Positions 1 to 10,365 of a stretch of DNA of 64,000 nucleotides are shown here, piece by piece. Made by a program: the position numbers and the translations under genes. This DNA comes from Balaenoptera acutorostrata (lineage: Eukaryota > Chordata > Mammalia > Artiodactyla > Balaenopteridae). A model generated the notes under the pieces. That model was given only the letters and a program-made list of their open reading frames with translations. It was not told the DNA's origin and searched no databases. The first letter of the stretch is position 1, and every line of letters begins with the position of its first letter. Where the stretch lies: the NCBI RefSeq assembly GCF_949987535.1, contig NC_080079.1:8312001-8376000 (forward strand), given 5' to 3'.

Positions 1-275
1 GCTGGGACAAAGTGAGAGAGTGGCATGGACATATATACACTACCAAACGTAAAATAGATGGCTAGTGGGAAACAGCCGCATAGCACAGGGAGATCAGCTC
101 GGTGCTTTGTGACCACCTAGAGGGGTGGGATAGGGAAGGTGGGAGGGAGGGAGATGCAAGAGGGAAGAGATATGGGGACATATGTATATGTATAACTGAT
201 TCACTTTGTTATATAGCAGAAACTAACACATCATTGTAAAGCAATTCTACTCCAATAAAGATGTTAAAAAAAAAA
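1..275 (+). mobile_element. L1 LINE 3'UTR end, cut by window start
   Basis: This stretch is nearly collinear with the 3'UTR of the full-length L1 in this window (compare 31125-31410), including the 'gatcagctcggtgctttgtg' segment, the polypurine G-rich tract at 121-175, an AATAAA signal at 254-259 and a short A tail at 266-280. It belongs to the same young subfamily and the same strand as the intact element. Only the 3' end is visible; how much of the body lies upstream of the window cannot be known. Confidence 0.93.
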
Positions 276-1180
276 TTAAAAGCACTGGTTCCAGAAATCC
301 TAAAGGCTGAGAACAACTAATTAGATGGCTGACTGTCTCCCTGGCTAGAATATATATTGATATAGCTTGGAATTTTGACATACGGGCTTTAGGCCTCAAG
401 AAGACAGGAGATTCTGGGCTAGGGGATCAGGACTTACGTGGTTGTGCTGGAGAGCATGGCACGTCTGAGTAGAAGGTGGGGCCCCGAAAAGGCGAACCCC
501 ACCGCTTCCCTCTTGTCTCCTCAGTTCTGTCCCCTGGAAGATGTGCATTATCACAGTGATGGCAGGTGGGGACAAACTGGGAGGGTTTAGATGATACTAT
601 AAGATTGGGACCAACAAAATCTTTGTGGAAGTTTGTTCCTTTGAGCTTGGGATGCAGAAGAGTTTTCTCTCCTTTGTCCCAGACACAAGTGAGATCAGAA
701 AATGTCCTAAGATGCCGAGAGCTGGCCTGCTCTGAATCTTCTGTGTTACCCCTCCCTGGCCTTCCTTTGGCCATGTCCATCCCCAGAGGGTCAAAGAGTC
801 CAAAAACCAAGTTGACATGCCCATCTGGAGCCTGTGTCCCCTTCCTTCTGGGCGAGGCTCCAGTTCTCAGAATCCTGGAGGTCCCTGTCCTAATTGCCCC
901 AAAGCACTTCCAGGGCCTGCGCTGGTCTCCTTCCCGAGTCCATTTCCCCCAAGTGGGCCACTTGGTTGGATGAGCACCTCTAGGCCCACGGAACGGCCAA
1001 GGGAGGCTATTTGCATGCTGGGGGGAATTCCATAGACTATGAAGAGCTTGGGGGTGATCATGTGTGCATGAGAGGTGGTCCAGGGTAAGCCACGTATGGG
1101 AAGGGAGAGAGGGAGGAGAGGCTGGGGACAGCTGTGGCCACACTACACATCACAGTGCAGAGCCCCAAGGAGAACTCTCG
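276..1180. other. Unique sequence, no gene recognised
   Basis: No repeat family, RNA gene or convincing exon was recognised. Overlapping open frames on both strands reflect a GC-rich stretch between about 430 and 1140 and none resembles a known protein. Confidence 0.4.
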
Positions 1181-1182
1181 GG

Positions 1183-1400
1183 GATGAAAAATACGTTAGA
1201 GATAAATGTACACAATCCATAGAAGAGTCAGAAGAAATTTGAAAAAAGGAAAAAAAACAAAAAAAGAAAAATAGATGAGAGAAGATAAGAAAATTAGCAG
1301 ATCAAGTTAGAAAGTCTAATATCTGCAGAAGAAAACCAGAAAGAGAATAGCAAAGAAAGTGGAGAGAAGAAAACGATCAAAGAAATAATTCTTAAATTCA
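1183..1400 (+). mobile_element. Possible ancient LINE ORF1-region remnant
   Basis: A very A/G-rich stretch with the flow 'gaaaaccagaaagagaatag...gatcaaagaaataattc', which resembles the ORF1-proximal part of old L1/HAL1 elements. No reading frame survives. The assignment rests on pattern memory only; it could also be simple purine-rich sequence. Confidence 0.3.
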
Positions 1401-2939
1401 ACTGTTGATGTGATGTCTTCATCTGGGTGGAGGGTGAGTGTGTCCAGACAGTGGCCAAAACAGAGCTCTGACCCTTCCCACCCCACCCCCCTTGGTAATT
1501 CCCTCCATTCCAATGCACGCATCCTCTGGTGTCCTGCCTCAGTGAACGGCATGGTCAAGGGCCCAGGGGGTGGAGTGTGAGGAGGAGGCCACACCTTCTT
1601 GCCACTGTTTTGTCTGTGACCATCTTCCTAACTCAGGGAAATGCTGCAGGTGGGGCAGGGTGGAGAGCCACACTGCTTCTTGGGCATGAGTCATGGGCAG
1701 AGTCATGGCCCCAGGAAAAGGCTGGACTTGATTAGACGCTTTCATGCCTTTTATTCCTACCCACATCTATTTTTTCAGGACATAGCTGAGCCCATCAAGC
1801 TCAGTGACAAACAGAAAGGAATCCACATAAAACCTATGCATAGATACAGCAAGAAAGCAAACAAGGAGGAAAGGGATATAAGAAAACGTCAGATGAATAA
1901 CATTCTTCTGAAGAGGGGTTGCTCAAAGAAGGACGGGGAAAGATCAAATGAATCCTCCACAATCCAAAGAAAGTACAGACAAAAAGGGCTGAAAACTGAG
2001 CTCCACTGACATCTGTGTACGTTTTAAGGAAGAGATTGTGTAACGACAGAAAGAGATGAAAGGCAAGTTGACGGACGGATCTTAGGAAACAAGTGGGAAA
2101 GAAAAATAAAACATTACAGAGATGGAAACCTCATTCAAAGCAACAAAAACCTCAAAACACAAGTTTGACAAAACCATGCAAAACAAACCTGCTCAAAGAT
2201 GCCAAAAGGATTGTGGAGATGATTTATATGGAAGGAGAAGGATGGTGGTGCTTCTAGAGAAGAGAACAGAATGAAAGGAATATGAGATGTAAACTCACCA
2301 GAAGAAGGACTCAAATCTTCTATTCAACAAAGTCCTTGTATCCCAGAAAAAGAAAAGCACAAAGTGATCAATTCTGAATCATAACCGTGTTTAGCTACTG
2401 AATACAAAGGCAGAATCCTATAAACAACAAAGCCAAACAAAACAAGACAAAAATTCCCCCACAGTGTCCAGTGCCTGAGGATGGTGTCTAGGATCTGCAG
2501 AGCTGGCAGGGAAAGGAAATGTGACCCAGCGCTCCCTGGGATATAAAGACAACAAACATCTTTAAGCATGAGCACACGGTTCCTAAAAGCTTCTTTTGGC
2601 AGAACCCTGAGGAATCAAACTCCAGATCTCAGAAACAAGGCACCATCCTAAAAGGATTGGTGGTGAGCATAGGGTTCATTCTTCTCTGGATGCGGCCCGT
2701 GTAAACAAGGATGCCAGTAACTGAATTTGAAGGGGAGGAGAGAGGAAGGTGGAATTTCCCTCATCTTTCATAGCAGGAAGTCAAACATGAAACATACTAT
2801 CATATCAAAATATAATAACCTCAAGTTCTTACAATTTTTATACTCCTTTCCTCCCTTAACTTTGAAGAGATCTTTTGGTCCTTTTTATATTGCTTGAATT
2901 TTTTTTTTTTAAATGAGCATGTTTTCTTTTCTTTTAACA
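1401..2939. other. A-rich sequence without identifiable gene
   Basis: A basic 122-codon plus-strand frame (1641-2009) follows a pyrimidine tract ending in cag at about 1778, but the protein is low-complexity Lys/Arg-rich and unrecognised. The remainder is A-rich and may be decayed LINE. No gene can be supported. Confidence 0.35.
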
Positions 2940-2956
2940 GCAACAACAAAAAAGTC

Positions 2957-2962
2957 TTTATT
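2957..2962 (-). terminator. Polyadenylation signal of candidate minus-strand gene
   Basis: On the minus strand this is a canonical AATAAA followed within about 10 to 25 nt by a GT-rich stretch (2934-2954, 'ttttttgttgttgctgtt'), the usual arrangement of a vertebrate cleavage/polyadenylation site. It lies about 200 nt downstream of the stop codon of the candidate terminal exon at 3165-3272. Confidence 0.5.
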
Positions 2963-3164
2963 CTTAAAACATTTCAAGTTTTCTCTTTTCCATCTGGTTT
3001 GCTTCATTAAAGAAAAAAGAAGAAGAAAGAATTTCCATGCCTTTGGAAGGCGCCTGTCTTAACTCAACATACCCGGGGCAAGGAAGGAGCTGAGGGCTGC
3101 AGACCAGAGGCTGTGACGGGTGGATGGGGGTCTCCTTGCTTCCTGCTGGCTGGAGATCAGGGGT

Positions 3165-3272
3165 CTAGGCCAGGCTGGAAGGCTCTGTGAACACCTGGTC
3201 CTTGGAGAAAGAGTCGACGGCCAGCGGGGGGGCCCTGAGCTTGGACGGGGGCTTGCTTTGTAGGGCAGAACC
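3165..3272 (-). CDS. Candidate terminal coding exon (unknown gene)
   Basis: On the minus strand a strong splice acceptor (pyrimidine-rich 'cctttgcctacctcccag') at 3275-3273 is followed by a 36-codon phase-0 stretch ending in TAG at 3167-3165. The deduced tail ends SKDQVFTEPSSLA. A roughly 200-nt 3'UTR and a good polyadenylation site at 2962-2957 follow. Phase 0 matches the donor of the candidate exon at 5603-5784. I do not recognise the protein. All three frames are open here because the stretch is GC-rich, so the frame is chosen by phase match and by the nearby stop, not proven. It could be a chance arrangement. Confidence 0.4.
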   Translation of the reverse strand, partial: GSALQSKPPSKLRAPPLAVDSFSKDQVFTEPSSLA

Positions 3273-3545
3273 CTGGGAGGTAGGCAAAGGAGAGGAGCAT
3301 CTGAAGGCCTTCTGGAAGGAGGTTGCTGGGGCCCCCTCCTTCTGCCCCTCCCCGATTTCTTCATCAGTGGGCCCTCTTCATATCTGGACCAGGTGTGTGG
3401 CTTGGGCCTCAGACTTACCCAGAGCAGCTATCCTGCCTGCTGGCCCCCCTTTCTCCAATTCTGGCTGTGCCCCTGTCAGACTGGGGCTTGAACAGAGAGA
3501 AACTGGGGATATGTGTGGAGGGAAGGGAGGCATGGAGGGGGAACC

Positions 3546-3569
3546 ATTCATTCATTCATTCATTCATTC
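3546..3569 (+). repeat. (ATTC)6 microsatellite
   Basis: Six uninterrupted tetranucleotide units. It sits beside L2-like sequence, and such arrays often grow from the TGAATGAATGA end of L2 in antisense. Confidence 0.9.
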
Positions 3570-3989
3570 CTGTGCTGAGCAGCCCTTGTGCACAGGCTTG
3601 TGCAGTCTCTGGGGACAGAGATGGGTCCGACCCGACACTCTCAGGCCTCTTGGCATCTCTGCCGGGTGTGAGGAGACCACCAGGGAAACCCTCACATAGG
3701 ACTCAGGGCCCCATGGGAGTCGCGGGGGTTGCTGCGTGCCAGGCACTGTCCTAAAAGTGGGCACGATGGTGGCTCCAGGCTGGGCAGAGGGTTGCTTCCC
3801 TGGAGGACAGCTTTCTCTGCTGGGTCTCAGAGGATGACCAGAGGGTGACAGTGGAGTGGATCACGTTGTGTCTCTTCCTGGCTCTTCCCTCACAGAAGTA
3901 CCCTCTGTCCTTAGGGCCACTTCCAGCTGTTTGTGTCTCCCCGCCTCCGGGCCATGCTGACTGGTCCAGTGCTGGGAGCACCTGACCCA

Positions 3990-4185
3990 CTTGGCCCAAT
4001 CAGAGTGAAACGGTGCCAGGCTGTGGTTTACAATCCAGCTCCCTGATGGATGGGTTGGAGAGATTGGGCAAGCCAGTACCTGCTCTGTGCCTCAGTTTCC
4101 CAGTGTGAACACTGGGTTGTGGGAGGATCAGATAAGATAATACACGTAAAGCATTTGGTTCCATTCTTGGTGCTTTGTAGATAAT
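3990..4185 (-). mobile_element. MIR SINE fragment (antisense)
   Basis: Reads 'gcctcagtttccca...gaggatcagataagataatacacgtaaagca', the antisense of the MIR core and 3' part. Diverged, with no target duplication visible. Confidence 0.75.
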
Positions 4186-4437
4186 GGCACAGATGCACCC
4201 AGGGAATTGGAGGTGTCCTGCGTCCCCGAGGGCACACCAGTCCTGGTTCTGTTTCTTCCAGAAGCCCAACTTTTCTCTAGTTCTTGGAGTTCATAATTCA
4301 ACCTGTATTTTTATGATAAATTCCTTTTTTTGGTGATGATAATGGTGGGGTTCTGTCCCACCATTCTGAGGTTCTGACACCTCCCACTTGCAAGGGTGTC
4401 CCAGATTGGGGGATGGGGGTGTGCAGGGGTAGTGGCT

Positions 4438-4493
4438 GCAGGATGTCTTCTAGGGCTTGATGGGCAGGAGCAAAGCTGAGCAGGTCTGGGCTC
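4438..4493 (+). repeat. 56-bp local duplicate, copy A
   Basis: Matches 7237-7292 at 53 of 56 positions in the same orientation; homology stops abruptly on both sides. See the finding on this pair. Confidence 0.85.
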
Positions 4494-4754
4494 ATGCCTT
4501 TTACCTGGAGCACAGAGTGCTGGAAAGAGGAGAATCACCAGGACCAGAAGCTGAGTGTAGGGCTAGGCACATAGTACGTGCTCAATAAGAATTGGCTTCC
4601 AACTGCCCCAGTGAGTCCCCTGCCCCCCAGATCAGTCTCTCCTGTAAGGAGAGATGATCTCTAAGACCCCTTTTCAGCCCAAGACACTGAGTTCTCTGGG
4701 GTAAGTGATACATTCAGTGTGCACAATTTATAAAATATAATCATATATTATATG

Positions 4755-4905
4755 CTTATTTAGGCATCCCTGCACAGGCATCATTCCATTTAATCCTCGT
4801 ATTCTTATCCCCATTTTATAGATGAGAAAACTGAGGCTAGAGAAGTGAAGTCACTTGCCCAGTAGTAAATGGCAGAGACATTTGTACCTGGGTTAACTCC
4901 ACATC
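4755..4905 (+). mobile_element. MIR SINE fragment
   Basis: Contains the diagnostic core 'ccattttatagatgagaaaactgaggc' flow followed by 'gtcacttgcccag', the usual order of a sense MIR. Confidence 0.85.
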
Positions 4906-5602
4906 CCTTGCATTTAATCAGTATATTCGTCTGCTTATTTGTGACCTGTTTAGATAATAAGTATTTTTTCCTTCCAACTGGTGAGGAACAAGATACCAGA
5001 GGGGAAGAACTAGTCAATTCACACAGAAAAGAGAGTGGGCAGGGAGGAAAGGAGCACGTAATGAAGGGCTGTGTCAGGGGAGAGCTCTGCCAGAGCCATT
5101 TCCCCTTAATTGAGAGAGTGTTTGGAAAATACTCCCCTCTCTGCGTAATGAAAGGCTGGAGAAACTGGCTTATTTTAAGGGACCATGAGCTAATGCATAT
5201 GCATGCGATCACCGATGCACAAGCTTGTGTTATGTCTGCCTTTTCATTTGTTTTCTCTGGACTTGTCTGCATTTAATATACATAACAAAATGCCTTCATT
5301 GTAATCTGTTTCTCATTTAAAGAAAAAAAAAAAGCTCAACTTAGAAACCCAGTATAGAACCAAAAGCTTTTAACTCATCCATTCCATTAAAAAATTAAAA
5401 TAATAAAACAAGGCGCCTGGCTCCCTAAGGAAGGGCTGCCATGACTGTCCTGGCCAGCTCTCTCTGTGCGCCCTTCCTACATCCCCCGGGCTGTTATTAC
5501 TTGTCCCACAGAGCCTTCCTGGCCTGAGCTCTCAAGTGGGTATTTGCTGTGTGGATACAGAAGAAACAAGCTCTCCCTTCAGAGAGAATCCAATGATCTT
5601 AC
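4906..5602. other. Unique sequence
   Basis: No repeat or exon recognised. An A-rich patch occurs at 5318-5410. Confidence 0.4.
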
Positions 5603-5784
5603 CTTTTGTGTCAAAGACCCATCTGGAGAACTGTAATCATTCCAGCAGAATTGCTCTCGGGTGATCTCTGTGACTGTGTTTGAATCTCCGTGATTATGCG
5701 GTTTTATTATCTCTCGTAGGTAAACAAGGGTGCTCTCTCTGAGATGTTCGTTGCCGGTGCCTGGGAGCCAAGCGCCCTGTGGTC
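5603..5784 (-). CDS. Candidate internal coding exon (unknown gene)
   Basis: On the minus strand the segment is bounded by a good acceptor ('atatcctctcctag', ending at 5785) and a strong donor (AAAG|GTAAGATC at 5603/5602). Only one of three frames is open through all 182 nt: two bases completing a split codon, then 60 codons, ending in phase 0 at the donor. The encoded segment is hydrophilic, contains ITREQFCWNDYSSPDG and keeps several CpG-containing codons. It joins in phase with the candidate terminal exon 2.3 kb downstream. I do not recognise the protein and found no certain upstream exon. A chance open frame with fortuitous splice sites is the main alternative. Confidence 0.35.
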
Positions 5785-6384
5785 CTAGGAGAGGATATTG
5801 CGGCTCCAGCTGAGATGGGTTCTGCATCTCACTTCAAAGGGATTAAGCTGTACGCTTAACCTTGGTTCTTTCAGCCCTGTTCTTGTTGCTTTGTATTACA
5901 CCAACCTTGCTGGGTCAGCTCCTAGGCCTTCACCGTCTCCCACTGGCCAACAGAGAGGCTGGCATCGACCTGCCCGTATTAACCCTTGCCACCCCCGACC
6001 CCTGCCAGGGCACTTCTACCAGGTGACCTGCAGGCCCTGGGGTGAGCAGGGGTTGGTGGGCATTGTCCAGGAAAGGTGTGGGCGGAGACGAGAGGTGTGG
6101 TGGGGAGGGGAAGGGGACGGTGAACATTTTCGACAATAATCTGCCATCTTTATTCCGGTTTCCCAGTGCTGAACTGCCTTTCAGTCTGCCTGCCCCAGGG
6201 CCCTCGTCCTGGCCTCAGTTTCCCTCAGCATGTCCCTCTTGGCCCTCCTCCTGACTGAGGCGGAACCATCTGTGACTCCACTTCTGGCTCCTCCAGGGAT
6301 GGCCGCAACCTCAGCTCACATCTCCCAACACGATGGCTGTCCTCAGGGAGCACACAGGACAGTCCCCAGAGCGCCCCGAGGAGC
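5785..6384. other. Unique sequence
   Basis: GC-rich, with no recognised repeat, RNA gene or exon. Confidence 0.35.
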
Positions 6385-6920
6385 GCAGAGGACTGAGTGA
6401 GGGGGACAGAGGCAACCTTGTGGAGGACGGGATGCTGAATTGAGCTTTGAAGGGCGAGTGAGAAATACCTGGGTGAGGAAGGGAGGTGGGAGGAGTTCCA
6501 GGCAGAAGGAACAGGGTATGGAAAGGTCTAGAGGCACACCGTTGCACAGTCGGGGATTCTAAGTGGTTAGACAGAAGGTTCCTGTCACACATGGTGACAG
6601 GTGAGGTCACAGAGATTTGGGGGCCCAAAGAGCTTGAAAGCCTCTCTGTGTTACACCCAGGACCACAGGGTACGGATGGGCAGGTTGTGCACTGCACCAG
6701 TGCAGGAGCACCCAAAGCGCTGTAAGGAGGAGAGCAGCCTGGCTGTGAGCGTGGCTGTGGAGAGTGGGCTGGGGAGACAAGCGAGGAAGCAGGCGTAGCA
6801 GAGCGAGGGCTCGGTAATCTAGGTGAGGCGTGCTCTTAGGCAGTGCCGGCAGAAAGGAGAGGAAGGCGTGTTGTACGTGGGGGTGGATTCTGCAGTGTCG
6901 GAACCCAACAGCGTCAGCAC
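6385..6920 (-). mobile_element. Ancient L2-like repeat remnants
   Basis: Contains 'ttgagctttgaagggcgagtgag...ggaggagttccaggcagaaggaacag', the antisense of the block found in L2-type LINE 3' regions. Heavily decayed; exact family and ends are uncertain. Confidence 0.5.
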
Positions 6921-7094
6921 GCCAAATAAAGAAAATACCCATCCCTTCAGTGAACAACAGGCCTGTAAAATTAGCTCCCATTTGTCACTGCTTTTGCCCC
7001 AGAAATTTTCCAGGATTTGTCTCCTCCACAGTTTTCAATGATGCTTGAAAAAATTGTTTTGCTCATTGCAGATAAGATGCACACTTGGAGACAT

Positions 7095-7230
7095 TTTTTA
7101 AAATGTTTTTTGGTTGATGTATAGTTGATGTACATTATATAAATTACAGGTGTACAGTATAGTGATTCACAATTTTTAAAGGTTATATTCCATTTATATT
7201 ATTATAAAATATTGGCTTGTTGTACAAGAG
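7095..7230 (-). mobile_element. Old L1 3' end (antisense)
   Basis: The flow 'gttgatgtatagttgatgtacattatataaattacaggtgtacagtatagtgattca' is the antisense of cetartiodactyl L1 3'UTR and resembles the antisense L1 ends at 42242 and 53847. It is 5'-truncated at about 7230, directly beside the 56-bp duplicate. Confidence 0.8.
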
Positions 7231-7236
7231 ATCCGT

Positions 7237-7292
7237 GCAGGATGCCTTCTAGGGCTTGATGGGCAGGATCAAAGCTGAGCAAGTCTGGGCTC
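7237..7292 (+). repeat. 56-bp local duplicate, copy B
   Basis: Second copy of 4438-4493 with three mismatches, abutting the truncated end of the antisense L1 at 7095-7230. Confidence 0.85.
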
Positions 7293-8104
7293 CAACCATA
7301 GAGTTGTACATAGATCCTTGTAGCTTGGAGGTATTTCTTTGTTTCGATATCTCTTCCATGCTAATATTCAATACCTTTTCTCTTTTATAACTCAAAGAAT
7401 GTTTGTGATTCCTACCCACCTCTTGCCATCTCAGTTCTGGAGATGCAGGAACACTTGGATGCTTGAGATGGGAAAAAGGCAGCAGAGTTTGGTAGAGTCT
7501 GACGCCATAAGTTTCCCGCCTTCCCGCACCCCACAAAGGGCTCAGCCCCCACCCCCAGCACTCACAGGGATAATTTCCTCACCTCCTTTTTCTCTCCCAT
7601 GGTTGCCCTGGAAACAATCTGCCATGCTTGGTCATCTACTGACTTGGATGCTCTGCATGACTGAGAGAGAAGGACCTGGAGTTCCTGAAGGCAATTCAAG
7701 AGGTACTAGGGAAGGGGTGAAGTGGAAGAGAGGACCCAGTGAGATGTGAGGAAAATGAAGGGTTTCTGGAGAAGAAACACAGCTCCAGTGGTGGTAGTGA
7801 CCAAAGAACCAGAATGCCATTCAGATGGAAATACGGTGGTTGCCCTGGAACTGTCTGTACAAATTCGTGTAAGGGAGTTACTGTAAGAACAAAATTCAAA
7901 CAAGTAGTGGTTCAGCATAGAGCAGTTCACTTCTTGCTCACAGATGAGCACGGCGGGTGTGGCTGTACTCCACATAGTCACTCAGGGACCCAGGCTCCTC
8001 TGTCTCTTCTCCATCACTGTCTGCATCAGCCAGGGTGAAGGGAAAGGGCCTGGAGCAAAACATGTGGGAGGTTTTTACAGACCAGTCCTGGAAATGGCAT
8101 GCTC
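7293..8104. other. Unique sequence
   Basis: No gene recognised. An imperfect RFX-like motif (GTTGCCCTGGAAAC) is at 7602-7615. Confidence 0.35.
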
Positions 8105-8540
8105 ACTTCTTTTATTTATTTTTTAACAACTTCATTGAGGTATATTTTGTATATCATTAAATTTGCCCATTTCATTGAATGTAACATTCAGTAATTTTTT
8201 TAGTAACTTTAGAACATTTTTACTATCCCCTCCACATTAACCCCGCATAAGATCCCTTGTATCCATTTACTGTTCCTACCCAGTAGGCAATCACTAATCT
8301 ACTTTTCATCTCTATAGATTTGCCTATCGGAGCACTTTATGTATATAAAACCATACAAGATTTGCCTATTCTGAACATTTCATGTATGTAAAACCATAAA
8401 ACCATGTGGTCTCTTGTGCCTTTCACTGAGCATAATGTTTTTGAGGTTCATCCTGACATAATGTTTTTGAGGTTCAGCTTGGGTCAGTACTTTGTTTCTT
8501 TTTAATGCCAGAAAATATTCTATTGTATGCCTAGACTGAG
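8105..8540 (-). mobile_element. Old L1M-type LINE fragment (antisense)
   Basis: Reads 'aacttcattgaggtatattttgtatatcattaaatttgcccatttc ... ggcaatcactaatctacttttcatctctatagatttgcctat', the antisense 3' region of an old mammalian L1. A 29-bp piece ('cataatgtttttgaggttca') is duplicated in tandem at about 8430-8480. Confidence 0.8.
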
Positions 8541-8758
8541 CCGTGTTCACTTCTGCTCTCCTTCCATTGGCTAGAACTCAAGTCATATGATCAAATTACA
8601 CTGCAAGGGCATGTGGGATATGTAGTCTATGTGCCCAGAGGAAGGGAGCCTATTGTGGTGAACAGGTAGTAATCTCTGCCCAGGCACTTCTTCCCTGACT
8701 CCAATTACCCCATTAAAAATTTAGAAACACACAAATGTCGTGCATGAGTTGTACCATG

Positions 8759-8760
<2 letters not shown>
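8541..8760. mobile_element. Possible old repeat, family unknown
   Basis: 'ccattggctagaactcaagtca ... gcatgtgggatatgtagtct' resembles a common decayed mammalian interspersed repeat that I cannot name. No gene is visible. Confidence 0.3.

Positions 8761-8808
<48 letters not shown>
8761..8808 (+). repeat. (GT)24 microsatellite
   Basis: Forty-eight bases of uninterrupted GT; likely length-polymorphic. Confidence 0.97.
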
Positions 8809-8811
<3 letters not shown>

Positions 8812-9751
8812 GTTAGAAACTGCAGAGTCCAGGTCCGAGCAACAGAGGGTGTGCTTGGGAGGAGATGGGAGGGGGCACAGACCATAAATTGAGGGCCAGA
8901 GGTGACCTTGAGGACATTAACATAATGTCTTCCTGGCCCCCCACCAGAAGCGTGGACTTCTACAGACCTCGGAAGAAAGATCAGTGCAGAACTTATCCAG
9001 TTCCTCAGAGGCAGGGAGATGCATGGATTCCAATGAACAGAATCACTTCAAATGCACTTGAAATAGCTCGTGTGAGGGACCTTGGGGTGGGGTTGCAGTT
9101 CCAAATCCATCCCTTCTGCGCTCTCAGATTTTCACATCAGCAGCGTCTTGTCGACTCTGCTTAGCTGTTGATGCAGGCGCATTAGCACAGCTCCCAGTCT
9201 GGAGGCATAATTTTTAGAAGAAAATAAGAACTCTCCTTGCATTCTTAGAATAGTTGTCAAGGGGGAAAATGTCTTCCAGAAAAAGCATGGTCTTTGTAGG
9301 AGAGGGAAAGAAATTGCACTCCTGGGCCTTTCCTGAACTTGATGCTGCTACCAGAAGTTCGGGGTGAAGAGTTGTCAGAGGGGCAGTCCAGGAGTTATTT
9401 CAGGACACATTTTGCACTGGTTCCCTTTGATTCTCAGCAATGTTTTTCACTTAATATTTTAATCATCTGGCAGAAACGGGGAGGCTGATTCCTTCATGGA
9501 GGTAGTGAACTTTCCAGGCCAGCGAATTACATCCCCTTGAATAATAAGCCCAGCTGCCCACACTGACCTGCGGCTAGCTGGCTTCTCCGGGACAACTGAC
9601 TCCCCATACGTGCTCCGCGGAGCCCACTCTCTGCCCTGGGATGTCTGACGATGGCCGAGCATCTTAATGAGGGGAAGCAGTGCTGCAGTTTCTTCCCTTT
9701 GGAGGCAGAATGTTGGAAATGCAGCCGAGACTCTGCTTTCTGGAGGGCAGC
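8809..9751. other. Unique sequence
   Basis: A good acceptor-like site (cccccaccag at about 8947) is followed by sequence open in more than one frame, but there is no convincing donor or terminator. No gene is claimed. Confidence 0.35.
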
Positions 9752-9825
9752 GGAGGATTTAGAAAATTCTGCAGGTGGAGGATTTAGAAAATTCTGCAGG
9801 TGGAGGATTTAGAAAATTCTGCAGA
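9752..9825 (+). repeat. 25-bp tandem repeat, about 3 copies
   Basis: Unit starts ggaggatttagaaaattctg; copies begin at 9752, 9777 and 9802 and are essentially identical until the third ends in gcaga. Confidence 0.95.
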
Positions 9826-10159
9826 TAACTCTGAGGAGCCACCTTCAGACTTGCTCTGCCCCTCCCAGACATTCCTGTCTCTCTGGGGAGGATCAAGAGG
9901 AAAAGAGAGTCGGAACAGCTTTTGTTGAAATTTTGCAGTCATTCCTTAGAAAACAACTCAGTTTTCCCACGTCCTGAAAAATGGCAAGGTGGAATGCTGG
10001 AATTCCATACCTTGTTCAGGTCCCCTTATTTGAAAGACCCAGAGAGCAGACATGAGTAAGTTTGTGTCAGAGCCAGAAGTAAAACGTGGCAAAATCTAGC
10101 GCTTTGAGAGCCTACATCGGACCTTCTGTTTCCATCCTACAGGAGGGAACAGCCAGGGA
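9826..10159. other. Unique sequence
   Basis: Nothing recognised. Confidence 0.35.
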
Positions 10160-10365
10160 GCCAATATTTAGGTAGAGTCTGCTCCGAACCAGGCGTGTCT
10201 CCTATGTTCCCAGGTAATCCCACAACCCACCAGGTGCACACGATTGTTATTCTCCGTTATAAGCTGAGGAAGTTGAATCAAGCATCTCCCTTGAGGTCAC
10301 ACAGTGGGCAAGGGAGAGAGCTGGGATTCGAACCCAGGTCAGCCTCACACCCAAGCTTAGGCTCC
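10160..10365 (+). mobile_element. MIR SINE
   Basis: A long diverged copy: 'aagctgaggaagttgaatcaagcat', then 'gaggtcacacagtgggcaagg', then 'gctgggattcgaacccaggtc', in MIR order. Confidence 0.85.

Noticed and set aside
427..1143. 238-codon minus-strand frame
   Set aside because: GC-driven openness with overlapping frames on the other strand, no Kozak context, no splice support and no recognisable domain.
3420..3473. A 54-nt minus-strand segment with acceptor 'cagtctgacag' and donor TGG|GTAAGTC, lying between the two candidate exons
   Set aside because: In the phase required by its neighbours it contains a TAG stop, so it cannot be a coding exon of the same transcript as drawn.
8947..9080. Good splice acceptor (cccccaccag) followed by protein-like open frames on the plus strand
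   Set aside because: More than one frame looks plausible, there is no strong donor or poly(A) site, and nothing resembles a known family; compositional chance is likely.
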